DNA of 64,000 nt from Morella rubra (Eukaryota > Streptophyta > Magnoliopsida > Fagales > Myricaceae), in NCBI GenBank assembly GCA_003952965.2, contig CM025856.1:7535889-7599888 (forward strand), given 5' to 3'. How positions within the stretch are numbered: the first letter of the stretch is position 1; each line of letters starts with the position of its first letter. The notes beneath the pieces are model-generated. The model was not told the origin of the DNA, searched no databases, and worked only from the letters and a program-made list of their open reading frames with translations. Position numbers and translations under genes: made by a program. Of the stretch, positions 12,156 through 22,800 are shown piece after piece.

Positions 12156-12465
12156 TATCAAGTTTCATCCCAAAACCAATTGGCAATGGGAAGAGTTGGC
12201 CCAACAAGTATATGAAGCACATGATTAAATGGTCCCTAATCAATGTGGGACTCTAACACTCCCCCTCACGTGCAGGCCGAATGAACATGGTCCATGCACG
12301 TGGACAATACTGGGGAACACAAACAAGTGGGCCAAGCCTAGAAATATTTTGCTCTGATACTATATCAAGTTTCATCCCAAAACCAATTGGCTATGGGAAG
12401 AGGTGGCCCAACAGGTTTATGAAGCACAAGATTAAATGGTCCATAATCAATGTGGGACTCTAACA
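12156..12465 (-). mobile_element. TRIM/SMART element B (minus strand, 310 bp)
   Basis: Two 103-bp direct repeats (12156-12258 and 12363-12465) differ at only a few sites. On the minus strand each starts TGTTAGAGTCCCACATTGAT and ends AACTTGATA. Directly after the first repeat (minus strand) is TAGTATCAGAGC, a one-mismatch Met-tRNA primer site (12362-12351), and a purine tract complementary to CTCCCCCTCAC at 12259-12269 precedes the second. The internal region is about 104 bp, so the element is extremely small. It is followed by GTGAC (12466-12470), nearly matching GTGAT (11247-11251) at the far side of element A. Confidence 0.85.
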
Positions 12466-12470
12466 GTGAC

Positions 12471-12988
12471 GAAATTGAAGCGTGACATATTTGTGACTGG
12501 TCAGTGGTTTGTCACCCAAAATGCATTAGGACGGTTTTGAGTCGTGTTCAGATGTAGGTAACATGCGCTAGACTTTTATGTTGGTTGATTCAGCATGATG
12601 AAACTAAAATTTTGTCACTAAAGGTGCTCTTGAACAGTGACCACTAAATATTAGTGTTTTTTTTCTAATGGGCAGGTAGTATATATGTACATCTTTATAT
12701 TACAAGTTGAAACCTATAGCTACTGCTTGGGTATTTTTACAATTAGTCAAGTATTTGGTGATCAGCATATCATAATGCATGGAGGCCTGGAGATACAGGT
12801 ACACATAAATAGAAACCTTCATTATATTAACCTTTTAAGATCCACAATGGATTAGAAAAGGAAAGAGTATGCAGAACCTAAGATCTTTATAGGACTAACG
12901 ATCACTATCACCTACTAGCCACCAACAACTCTATCCTTTTAGTCATATATAATTTATAAATTCTTAATAGTGCATAGTTGGTTAAGTC
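12471..12988. other. Host-type sequence with module fragment
   Basis: Contains a GGGCAGGTAGTATAT segment near 12,670 and GATCAGCATATCAT near 12,760 that match module M near 63,710 and 63,960. A CACTA-like end sequence CAGTGACCAC lies near 12,640. No gene seen. Confidence 0.4.
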
Positions 12989-12993
12989 GTTGC

Positions 12994-14315
12994 TTGGAGA
13001 GGGAATAAAGAATTAGTTATTGCTGAAAGTCTGCCTGCGAAAAATTATGCTTACTTGATCTGACAAATAATTTTGAACTTTGTCTCAGATTGAATCTTCA
13101 ATCTTCGATAATCTTCAGGTCTTATTGACATCACACCTTGACTCTTTGATTTCACAACTAAGCAGCCCAAATGTTCTGCCTCCTTACTTTCCAGGCCTCA
13201 CAATCATCAAAGGGTTTCTCAAAGTCATAATGGCCAACTGTCTAGAAAAAGCTATCTGATAGTCTTTTTTTGAACCCTAGCTGTTATATAGCGTAGGATT
13301 CTCAGCGACCTCAGATCTCGGCTGTAGGATCAAATAGAAAAACTCTTTTTCCATTAACTCTTTTATATTCTTATATTCTGAATTTTAGGCTTCAGTAATT
13401 GAGATTGTGTCCATTAACATATCACAATTTACCCTAAAGTATTTGAGATTGATTTGTAAAATCTCTTCCACTAACAATTATTTGTTTAATGTCCTTCCAC
13501 CATACTCTATTCCACATGAGTCAATAGGACCAGAATCATATCACCGATTAAGTCCCTAACTCATATAATTCACAATTCACAATCTGTAACTCATTGGACT
13601 ATCAATTGTTTCCAAAACAATTTCACAAATATATATATATATTAATTTCGAAAAACATTTTCACAAAATACCATTGGTTAATGAATTCTTTTCTAGTCCA
13701 ACCCTATACAGATATATTTAATATATTGCCTCATCAAGAGACTGGTGGATTCCTTATTGAGCATTTATACAAACTCACTTATTATGTTCAAGACCCATCA
13801 TTATTTAAAATCTTTGACCCAAAAAGATCATCACCAAATGACTCTGTCAAAGTACAAGTACACAACAAATAGATCCATATAAACCTCTCAGGTTTAAGGA
13901 TACAATAAACCAATTGTGTTGAATACTTCTCAACATCAGTGATCACTTCCAGAAGGTATTCATATTTGATCCCGTTCAGTGCATGTACTCTTACATTGCA
14001 CCCACTCGTTTACTTAAGGTCACTACCTCAATGATGAAGTCCATCATCCTATTAAATAGAGGCACAACGAGTATAGACTTATCGTACAACAATATGTACC
14101 TTGGTCTAGAACAAAAGATCAAGTGAACAAGGAACCAAAGAGTCATACTTCTGCCTTAGATTCATTAATCATTGGCATGATTTTTCTACAATGTCACTCA
14201 ATAATATCTATGTAACATCTTATGTCACATCATATTACCCAATAAATAAATATAAACATGTGACATCTAAATAACTATTATTCAGATAAATAATTTTTAG
14301 AGCATAATTCTTACA
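12994..14315 (-). mobile_element. Solo LTR, family S (1.3 kb)
   Basis: The segment is the reverse complement of the solo LTR at 34597-35854; for example AGAAGGTATTCATATTTGATC matches in reverse. On the minus strand it starts TGTAAGAATTATGC. It is flanked by a perfect 5-bp target duplication, GTTGC at 12989-12993 and 14316-14320. Joining the flanks gives GTTGCAACCTACTGG, which is found uninterrupted in module M near 61,912. An ORF at 13594-13872 is only an LTR-internal open stretch. Confidence 0.8.
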
Positions 14316-14320
14316 GTTGC

Positions 14321-15057
14321 AACCTACTGGGAGGGCTATATTTTAGTTTTTAGTTAAGTTTTTGGTCAAAGAGAATATAAAATAATCATTCTCTAGTTTG
14401 AGCAACTAGCATATCAGAGAGGGATTATTTGAAATTATTTATAATACTATACGTTGACACATATCTTGCATAGATCTTGAAAATAAGACTTATCTAATTT
14501 ATAAGATTTCAATCTTTGGCGTCCTGGTCGAGGTTTACATTGTATATATATAGAATTAACTATTATCCAAGCATATGCTAGTGGCAAATACCATTGCTAG
14601 GTCATTTGATACCCTTTGTTGTGATCCAGAAAATTAAGTGCTAGCCGCGTATGTATTATAAATTTTAGAAAAGTTGGTCAAATTACGTTCCTATTGGATC
14701 ACCTATAGAAATCCATAAATTCAATTCAAGCAAAATCTCTTTCTGTCCTATTCGGGTGATAGCTAAGACCCCTGATTAGCTAAGGAGTTTCTTGACAAAT
14801 GAATTATGTTTAATTAGGTTAGCATTTGGAAAATGACTTTAATTGAGGTTTAAATTATGTTAATTAATGCAGTAGTGGTTGAAAGACTTCGTCTATTAAT
14901 GGACGTGTTTCCCACTGAAGACTGCAAATGTTTTAAATTCACTGCCAAGTTCAAGGCTTTTATTTATAAATTGACGTGTTTCCCACAGAAGATATCTCAT
15001 CCCTCACCAAGTAGCATACCAAAATAGACTCTGAAGCCTAGCCAGAGCCTAATTACG
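14321..15057 (+). promoter_or_regulatory. Upstream region of the germin-like gene
   Basis: A TATA-like TATTTATAAA sits at 14961-14970, about 90 bp before the start codon. A 20-bp direct repeat flanks it: GACGTGTTTCCCACtGAAGA at 14902-14921 and GACGTGTTTCCCACaGAAGA at 14973-14992; both contain an ACGTG core typical of plant bZIP sites. The part from 14,518 to 14,720 is duplicated at 22,568-22,780. The distal part matches module M. Confidence 0.6.
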
Positions 15058-15898
15058 ATGAAAGGCGTCCCTAATTTCCTTCTTGTTACTGCTCTCTTGT
15101 CCCTGGCGGCCTGCTTTGTCTTTGCCTATGATCCAAGCCCACTTCAGGACTTCTGTGTAGCAATTGATGATCCCAAGTCTGGTGGTACGTATATATATAT
15201 ATAGCAGTTAAAATTAGTTGTTTTTGCTTAGCTTTTCAATTATGGTTAACATGTTCAGCATATATATTCATGATCAGACTCTTCTTATTACAAAGGCTAA
15301 TATTGATCAGCAATGGTTATTTACTTTTGTATTTTATTAACGTTAACATTTCTTCCATGCAGTTTTCGTGAATGGGAAGTTCTGCAAGGACCCAAAGCAT
15401 GCAAATGCTAATGACTTCTTCTTCTCGGGACTCCAGATATCTAGAAACACATCAAACCCAGTTGGGTCCACTGTCACTCCTGTGACCGAGGCACAAATAG
15501 CAGGCCTTAACACTCTTGGAATATCATTGGCCCGCATTGACTTTGGACCACACGGCCTAAACCCTCCCCATACTTACCCTCGTGGAAGTGAGATCCTCGT
15601 AATCCTCGAAGGTTCACTCTATGTCGGTTTTGTCACATCAAACCCAGATAACCGTCTCATCACCAAAGTCTTAAAGAAGGGAGATGTCTTTGTGTTCCCA
15701 ATTGGGCTCATTCATTTCCAGTTCAATGTGGGGCACGAGAAAGCTATTGCCCTCGTTGGTCTTAGCAGCCAGAATCCAGGCGTCATAACAATAGCCAATT
15801 CTATTTTTGGATCCAACCCTCCTATCAATCCTGATGTTCTCACCAAGGCCTTCCAAGTTAAGAAGAAGGTGGTTGACTATCTTCAGAAACAATTCTGA
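15058..15898 (+). CDS. Germin-like protein (cupin), two exons
   Basis: Exon 1 is 15058-15184, a GT-AG intron is 15185-15362, and exon 2 is 15363-15898 (stop TGA), giving 220 residues, the normal size for the family. Residues 1-23 are a hydrophobic signal peptide; the mature protein would start [12 protein letters not shown] and be secreted to the apoplast. Cys33 and Cys50 are the conserved disulfide pair, and NTS after ISR is a possible N-glycosylation site. The first germin box reads [18 protein letters not shown] and the second [18 protein letters not shown]. Germins normally hold manganese with three His and one Glu. Here His112, Glu119 and His160 are present, but the second His of the HxH pair is Tyr114. 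Oxalate oxidase or superoxide dismutase activity may therefore be altered or absent. The ATG is the first in frame and fits the signal peptide. This is the only intact host gene seen. Confidence 0.95.
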
Positions 15899-15966
15899 TA
15901 CAATAACAATTAGAAATGCTTATCAAAATTCCATGAAGATGTCTCCCAACCTTCTCTATGTTTACC

Positions 15967-15972
15967 AATAAA
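15967..15972 (+). terminator. Polyadenylation signal of germin-like gene
   Basis: AATAAA lies 69 bp after the stop codon, with a second AATAAA about 10 bp further on. Confidence 0.6.
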
Positions 15973-16109
15973 TACAAATAAAACTCTAAACTGGCGACTC
16001 ATATTGTAACTCTCAGTAAGGGGGTTCAAAAACTACATAATATTATTATTGCAGTGATGTTTGTTTGCTCTCACCTCTCTCTCTCTCTAAAACAAAAACG
16101 AATAAAAAC

Positions 16110-16256
16110 AAAAGCCATGTATGACGTCCAATCATCTCTCTTCCATCCCCAAACTGATCAATCGACCTAAATGGCGATCAATCATATTTAACCTAGAACG
16201 ATCAAATTTACACAAACCATCACAAGTCATAACCACAATACCCACAAATACCCAAA
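16110..16256 (+). repeat. Left half of a duplicated segment split by an LTR
   Basis: This stretch and 22303-22560 together match the continuous segment at 23415-23760 (for example AGAACGATCAAATTT and ACAATACCCACAAATACCCAAA). The match continues across the LTR boundary, so 23,636-23,700 preserves the uninserted form of the site. Confidence 0.7.
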
Positions 16257-16833
16257 TGTCACGCCCGTGCTAGTACTTACCCCTTCTGCTTGCATATAGG
16301 AATCGCATGCACACAATTCGGAGATTACCACACAATAACTCTTACAATCACTCATTGCCCTTGAATTTACTTAGTGGAAGACTTGTTTTAAATGGTTATT
16401 GACTAAAAGAAAAGTCATAAAAATTAGAAGATCGAAAATCGATTTAGAAGCTTGAACGAAAGAGGTGAAATCGCACCAAAATAATAAGTTGGGATAAATT
16501 GCACTTTAATTAGGAAAACTCTTAATAATGACTTAGGTTGTAAATTTATTAATATCAAAAGAGATTAAAACAAAATTGAAGGAATTTGATAAAATAGTGA
16601 AATTGAAGCAACATGAATAAACACATCATTTCATTATAATGAACACGATTTAGTACAAAAGAGGGTCCTTCAAGAGGACTACAAAAGTATAGGCTAAGTT
16701 TACAAGAATGTGAGCTTCCTATAGCTCACCTAGCCTATGGTACCGTGTTTCAAGGACAAAAATAGTTGAAACACTGTTGACAAAAGAAAAGTAAATAACT
16801 AACTAGAGGGGTGCTAAAACAAAACCTTAACCC

Positions 16834-17129
16834 CTACTCCTCATCCTCAGTGTCTGAGTTGAGGTCAATGATGTCGTTGACCAGCGTGCTCGGTGGGTCC
16901 TTTGTTGGTGGGGCTGGTGGGTTGGGCTAAGAGGAAAGGGAATAGTTGGTTCGGGTGGAGCTCCCACCCAACCAAGGTCAACTATGCCGGGGGTTAGGAA
17001 ATCCTTTGCGAACCAGTGGGGCTTGTGCTCCACTATGACTTGGAAGTCCTCAAAGATCCAAACACAGACCTTTAGGACCACCACATACAGTCCTGCATTG
17101 AGGTACGTGTCGGTTTCGTAATAGTACAT
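16834..17129 (-). pseudogene. LTR-internal short acidic-tail ORF, family L2 copy 1
   Basis: The first ATG after the splice acceptor at 17134 opens a frame with MYYYETDTYLNAGLYVVVL and then DLGWVGAPPEP. After one frameshift near 16,920 it ends IIDLNSDTEDEE and a TAG at 16834-16836. The second copy at 24367-24602 shares the APPEP motif and the IDL-SDT-DEE tail. Function is unknown; I find no known domain. Confidence 0.55.
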
Positions 17130-18820
17130 CTTCCTGCTCAAAGTAAAAAAGCAAGCACACATGGAAATAAAAAGGGGTGAGTCCTGCTGACTCAGTAAGG
17201 TCGGGGACGGGGCATGCTCATACAAGTATAATTCATGCTTTTGAATAAATAGTACAGTACAATGATTTCAAGTCATACAAGTAATAGAAATAGAATAGAG
17301 AATGCATGCAATGCAATTGAAATGCATTCGCTCATTATATGGTTCCCAGAGGTATTCCCGGTGTCTGCTCTGTTCACACCTAGAGTCGGGTTGTGCGTCC
17401 TTCCTCTCCTCACAGAACTGTCCTGTGCCACCTATACCAGGACCTCTAAAAACGACATTGTAGCTCCCTGAAGGAGCCCACCTACTCCTTGTAGTGGGGG
17501 GTTGCACTCTACTCATGTGCCCGGTACAGTCACTCTTTCTCGAGAATCACCACGCAGGCTTGGGGGTTCCTCACATTTGTTTTCCCTCTAATAATGTTAA
17601 TGCAATTAGTGCACGAATGTCATTCATGTGCAAAGTACTCATCCAAACATCCCATGATATGACTTGTAAACTAATAAAGTACTTGTAATTTCAATGCATG
17701 AATAATTAAAAATGTAAATTTCTTAAATTAAATTCGCAAACTGATTTTAAAATACTAAATCAGTTTCTGTGTCATATGGTTTCAAATTAATAGACTTTTT
17801 TCCTTAAATAAAGAATTAATAAACTTTATCCTTTTATAATACTAATAGAGAATTAAACATGAAGTTTATAATTAAATATAAAATCTGCCTAAATCTTCAA
17901 ATGAAGGCTTCTTGGGCCTCCTTAGACTCTATTGGGCCTATCCCTAAAGTTTCAAAGTGTTCTGAGTTTGTTTAGGGTTAACGGACCTAAAGTCCATTTA
18001 GGCTGCTAAACAGGCTTTGTGATTTGAGCCCCTAATTCTACTCAGTTTGGACTCAAATTTAGGCTTCCCCATTTATTTTTCATGCTCTACATATCCATAA
18101 AATTATTTTTCCCGTTTGTACCATTTTACTCTAACGTTTTGTGTGAAATGATGAAACTGCCCTTAGAGACCTCCAGGGGCATTTTCAACCTTTCTTGACC
18201 TCTAATTGAGCTGAAATTTTTACTGGGATCTACTGTGACCATATACTACACTCTACCCAATTTTCATGCAAAAATTCCAAGGATTTCATAGGGACATTTT
18301 GGACAGCAAGGGTTTTCACCTTAAAACTCTAATTTTTCTCTATGCATGTGACGTTTCATGCCAAAAACCTTAGATCTAATTAACTTAAATCATCATAACT
18401 GAAATAACATAATCATAGCAAGCATTTATGTACAGATCAACAACAAAATCACATGCAACTTCTAAACCTTCTTCAAAAACCATTCAAACACATGCATGGC
18501 TTTATTGCTTTACAATCTCATCTCAAGCCCTCTTGGCTTCATTCTTTGGCCTTGATCTTGCCATTTCAACCATAAAATCCATCCTTGTATACTAGGTTTA
18601 CATCAGTGCCTTTCCATCAAGAAATTTTCCAACACAAGTATGTAAAAATCACCATAAACTCAAGAAATCTTACATGCAATGAGAATGTCAAAGAGCAAGG
18701 CCAATCCGTGGCCTATTGGCCTCCAAACTCCACTTTCCAGCTACTGACCATGGCCTTCTAACACCATTTCCAGATTTTGCAAAAAGAATACACACACAAG
18801 TACTATCAAAACATTTTTCT

Positions 18821-21123
18821 TGTAACACCCGAGATCTATTTTAAAATTATTTAAATTTGTTATTTAATATTTGAAATGTCTTTTTTTTTAAAAAAATTGA
18901 AATTACTTCTTTAAATTTGAAATTTGAGTTTAAGTCATTTAAAATATTTGATTTTTTTTTTAGTCTTTGACCTAGTCAAACCTTTTTAAAATTTTAAAGA
19001 TTTTAAAATTTTTTTTAAATTAAAAGTTTTAGAGTTCAAAAGGAGTCTATTACTAGTGTGAGTCTATATATAGATTTACATATTGGTTTTAATTTTTTCA
19101 CACCACACTTTTATGCCAACAAGAGGAAAAAGAATGGTTTTCTTGCTTTCAACAATCTATACGAATTTTCTCGAAGCAAATTCAGGTATTTAGAATTTCT
19201 TGATATTTTATTTGTATTCTTTTATGAGAGATCAAATCATAGGATGTCTAGATCTAGCCCTAATTATTTCAAGATTTTCGAAATAGTTTTAATGGGTTTC
19301 TTGGAGTAATTGAAATTTGGGTTCAAGATTTGTTTAGGAAGATTCAGGTTTTTGATCTGAGTAGGAGATCGAATTATTTTTGTGTAGCCGACCTTAGAAG
19401 TCTAAAAAATATAAATTTTGGATATTTTGTATTAGACATCTGCAGTATAATTGAGTTAAAGTTTCGTAATTTTGGAGATGTATTGTTATGGTTTTGAAAA
19501 TCCGGACTTTAGGCTTAGAGAAATCAGAATTGCTGAGAAAGATCCTTTGATACAGATTGGAGTTTTGAACCGAATGACATAACTAGGCTTCGAATTTCAG
19601 CATGCCATTTTATGGGTATCTTTATAACACATATATAAATCTGTGGTATAAATTGTGGGATTTCTGAATGTCGGAATAGATATTTATGAATTTTGGAAGT
19701 GATGAGTACCGAATTATTCAGGGTATAGTTTGACTCCGTGAACTGAGGTGAATGTCGATTTTATTGGCTGAGTTATAAATGGAATCTGGATATGAACTTT
19801 TACAGTTGTATAGTTAACATCTTAGGGAAGAACACATTGTAATTTGGGGATTTTATGGAAACCCGAGATAGGTAAGTTATATTTTAGGATCAGACCAGTG
19901 AATCTCGATTTAATCCTCCCGGGCAAATTTAGAGTTTCATTTGTGTTTCCGTTTGAGCGTATTATAATGCGTTAAATTTTGTATTGATAGGTGTCAAGTC
20001 AGAGGCATTTTTGCTTGAGGATCCAGGTAAGTGGGCTTATTATGCTAGATTTTCTAAAAAGACCGAGGTAATATTTGAAAATTGCATGAAATGTGTAAAC
20101 ATGAGCCTATTTTTATGATAAAATAATATTTCATGATGTTTTCAATGTTTATATCAAAGCTTTTTGATATTTATTTTATTCAAGATTTGTGAATGATATT
20201 TCATGATATTTTCAATGTTTAATCAAAGCTTTTTGATATTTATTGTTATTCAAGATTTGTGCATGATATTTCATGAAAAGAAGCGAAAGACGCAAAGTTC
20301 AAAGTGATGTTTATTTTATGATATATTATGTATTTTCAAACCATGAGGCCCAGAGTTACAGAGATAGCGCATTGGTACCAATTGCAACCTATTGAGTGCA
20401 CCCATTCTGGAAACGGAGTGGTTTATTTAGTAGATTCTTACCAAGTGCACACTTGGACGTAGCCAAGCCTTAGTAAGGAAGAATTCTACCCATAGTATTG
20501 GCTTAGTTTGGCTGATCCCCAAACTAGGTAGCAACTGCATAACCCTGTCACGGGGTAAACGTGACCCACAGTTATTGCCAAAGGGATTTTCTTATATAGA
20601 TAAAACTGATTTTCTATAGCATTATGTTATATAGATAAAACTATTTTATTGATAAAGATATTTTCTATAGTATTATGTTATATAGATAAAATTGTTTTAG
20701 TGAAATTATCAAAAATAACTTTCAAGAATTTAGAAAGATTTTAAATATTTTGTCTTTTACTGTTACAGTGTAGCTCATGGGATACACACTAGCATAATGA
20801 TCCTTGCTTATTGAGTTGTCGAACTCATCCGCTATTGTTTTCTTTATTTTCAGATGTTGATCAGGAGCATGTCGATAGTCAGGATTAATGGCACGTGGGC
20901 AGGTAGCTGAGAGATTATTAGAATGACTCTAGTTCGAGTCTAATCATATTTTGATTTGTCTTTGCATTCTGAAATAGTTTTTAAGTTTTATTAAGAGAGA
21001 TTTATTGATGTTTTTTTTTTTATAAAGTTTATTCCGGATTTTCTTTAGATATGTTTTTAAATCAAAAGTCTATTGTTTAATGTTAGCAAGTCACCTCTAG
21101 CCTTTAAGGTTTGGGGCGTGACA
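18821..21123 (+). mobile_element. Solo LTR, family L3 (2303 bp), nested in L2
   Basis: It starts TGTAACACCCGAGATC and ends GGGGCGTGACA, flanked by TTTCT on both sides (18816-18820 and 21124-21128). A TATA box CTATATATAG is at about 19064-19073. A dyad TGAGTT-GTCG-AACTCA is at 20812-20827 and an acceptor TTTATTTTCAG ends near 20853. A very short acidic reading frame (DVDQEHVDSQD, stop) follows. It carries no pol genes. Confidence 0.9.
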
Positions 21124-21345
21124 TTTCTTATGCAAATTGATACATTTAAGCATAGATGTTTAATATCTTTACTAAACTACTACATGCAACCAACAAGTGA
21201 GGAAGATATCATCAAAATACAAGTCTGTAACATTTTTATTTCAAGACAATATGGCAGCAAGCTATTTTGCAAACAAAACATGGCAAAAACTCATTTTGTC
21301 CCCACAAAATTGTCATGCACTACACCCTTACCTTTACACTTTCGG

Positions 21346-21505
21346 AAGCTTTTTCCCTTCCTTTTCTCCTTTCTCTTTCTTTCCTATCTTGGGCGGACCT
21401 TCTCCTTTTTCTCTCTTTTCTTTCTTTCCTTTCTTTTCTCTGTTCTCTCTTCTCCTTCCTCTCTCTTCTCTTTCTTCCCTCCCCTTTTCTCTCTCTTGTC
21501 TCAAG
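21346..21505. repeat. Polypyrimidine tract (purine-rich LTR leader on minus strand)
   Basis: The plus strand is almost pure C and T. On the minus strand this is the GA-rich leader just downstream of the LTR L2 TATA box, and it contains no ATG. Long ORFs over it are low-complexity artefacts. Confidence 0.8.
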
Positions 21506-22567
21506 GCAAAGTGCTTGCCGTGAGTCTCTTGTGTCTTTTATATTAAATCCCCTCTTTTGTCTCATTCAATACTACTTCTCCTTGGGGTATGCTATATATT
21601 TTTGAGGTTTAATGATTAGGAAGAGAAAATGCTCTACAAGGTATTAATCGGATTGGGTCATAAAATCTAGAAAAGCAAGTCATGGCCATGTGTCAAAAAG
21701 GAGGGATTTGGAGATCTACACTATTATGGTCCACCATGGAGTACTTGAGAGGGGCCTGGTGACTCTTGGGCTCCTCTCTCACTAATGGGCTACGGCCCAC
21801 ACTTGTTTTATAGGTCCAAGTCCAAAATTAACTACCCTAAGCCCAATACAATCTAAATGAGATTAAATATGCCCTTTAAAATAATAATTAGGTGCAAATA
21901 AAATCAATTACATGAAATCATAAATTTAAATGGAATAAGCAACATTAAATTAATATAAGTAAGGAATAATGATTAAAACAAGAACTGAAAATAAAATATG
22001 AATAAAGAAAAATGAATTTCGGCCCTAAAAAGTTATCCAATTAAATCTAAAAATTTAAGGAAACAAAACTCATATCAATAAAATAATTTTAAGCACACGA
22101 AATTAATTGAAATAATGCAAGAATATAAAAATTAAGGGAAGAAATCACATAAGGAATTTAATGAAGCAAAAATGTAAATCTAAGTTCTAATAATGATGAA
22201 TTTAGAAACTAGGGAAATCATGATTAATATCAAAGTGGATATTTTCTGGAAATATTTATAGCAAACATCATACATGCACCACAAAAGATGAGGGGTATCA
22301 CACCAAATCAAATAAAGCTTCACAAAACCAACCAAATCATTCATAGATAGAGATTATAGGTCGAGTAAAATACCTCTTGCATGAAATCCACACCAAAATG
22401 CATGAAATTCTCACCAAAATCTCACAAATTTTGCCTAAATTTCTCAATATTCAAACGGTTAAAAAATCAATGATTTTGAATTTGGGTTTGCTCTTAAAGG
22501 ATTCTAAACTCTCTCCCCACCCAAAGGACGGTGTTTGGGCTAAGTTTCAAGGCGAAAAAGCTCCTTT

Positions 22568-22800
22568 GGCGTCCTGGTCAAGGTTTACAATGTAATATTG
22601 TATACAACTATTATCAACGCATGATGCTAGTGGATCAACATGAATCCATAGAAAATACCATGGCTAGGTCATTAATTTTATACCCATCATTGTGACCCAG
22701 GCAAAGTGCTAGTCAAATGATGAATTTAGAAAACAATCAAATTAAGTTTCTATTGGAGCACCTACATAAATATTAATCGTGTAAAACATCATGTTTCATG
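22568..22800 (+). promoter_or_regulatory. Relic of a second germin-like upstream region
   Basis: GGCGTCCTGGTCAAGGTTTAC and following blocks (ATGCTAGTGG, ACCATGGCTAGGTCATT, AAAGTGCTAG, TCTATTGGAGCACCTA) align in order with 14,518-14,720 upstream of the intact gene. The match fades before any coding sequence, and no germin motif is found downstream. I infer a lost tandem copy. Confidence 0.65.

Larger units (their letters stand above)
16257..22302 (-). mobile_element. Large solo LTR, family L2 (about 3.7 kb without nested insert)
   Basis: On the minus strand it starts TGTGATACCCCTCATC and ends GGGCGTGACA. It is flanked by a perfect target duplication CCAAA (16252-16256 and 22303-22307). A plus-strand LTR is nested inside at 18821-21123. 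Landmarks on the minus strand are TATAAAAG (21542-21535), a purine-rich leader without ATG, a strong donor AAAG|GTAAGG (exon end 21332), a TGAGTC-AGCAG-GACTCA dyad near 17,180-17,164, and an acceptor TTTGAGCAG ending at 17134. A short ORF with an acidic tail follows. No pol genes are present, so it is a solo LTR of a Ty3 (probably chromovirus) type. Confidence 0.85.

Noticed and set aside
12281..12463. 60-codon ORF over TRIM B
   Set aside because: It reads the internal region and LTR of a 310-bp non-coding element.
13594..13872. 92-codon ORF with a related frame in the other family S LTR (35006-35197, minus)
   Set aside because: The frame runs through the LTR with stops at different places and lacks a start context or acceptor; treated as chance openness, although a weak shared frame (LPHQETGGF) is present.
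15343..15892. Minus-strand ORFs over the germin-like exon
   Set aside because: Antisense shadows of a clear cupin gene.
21073..21605. Overlapping ORFs of 81-157 codons with Phe/Leu/Ser or Arg/Glu/Lys runs
   Set aside because: They cross a polypyrimidine tract that is the purine-rich leader of a minus-strand LTR; low-complexity reading only.
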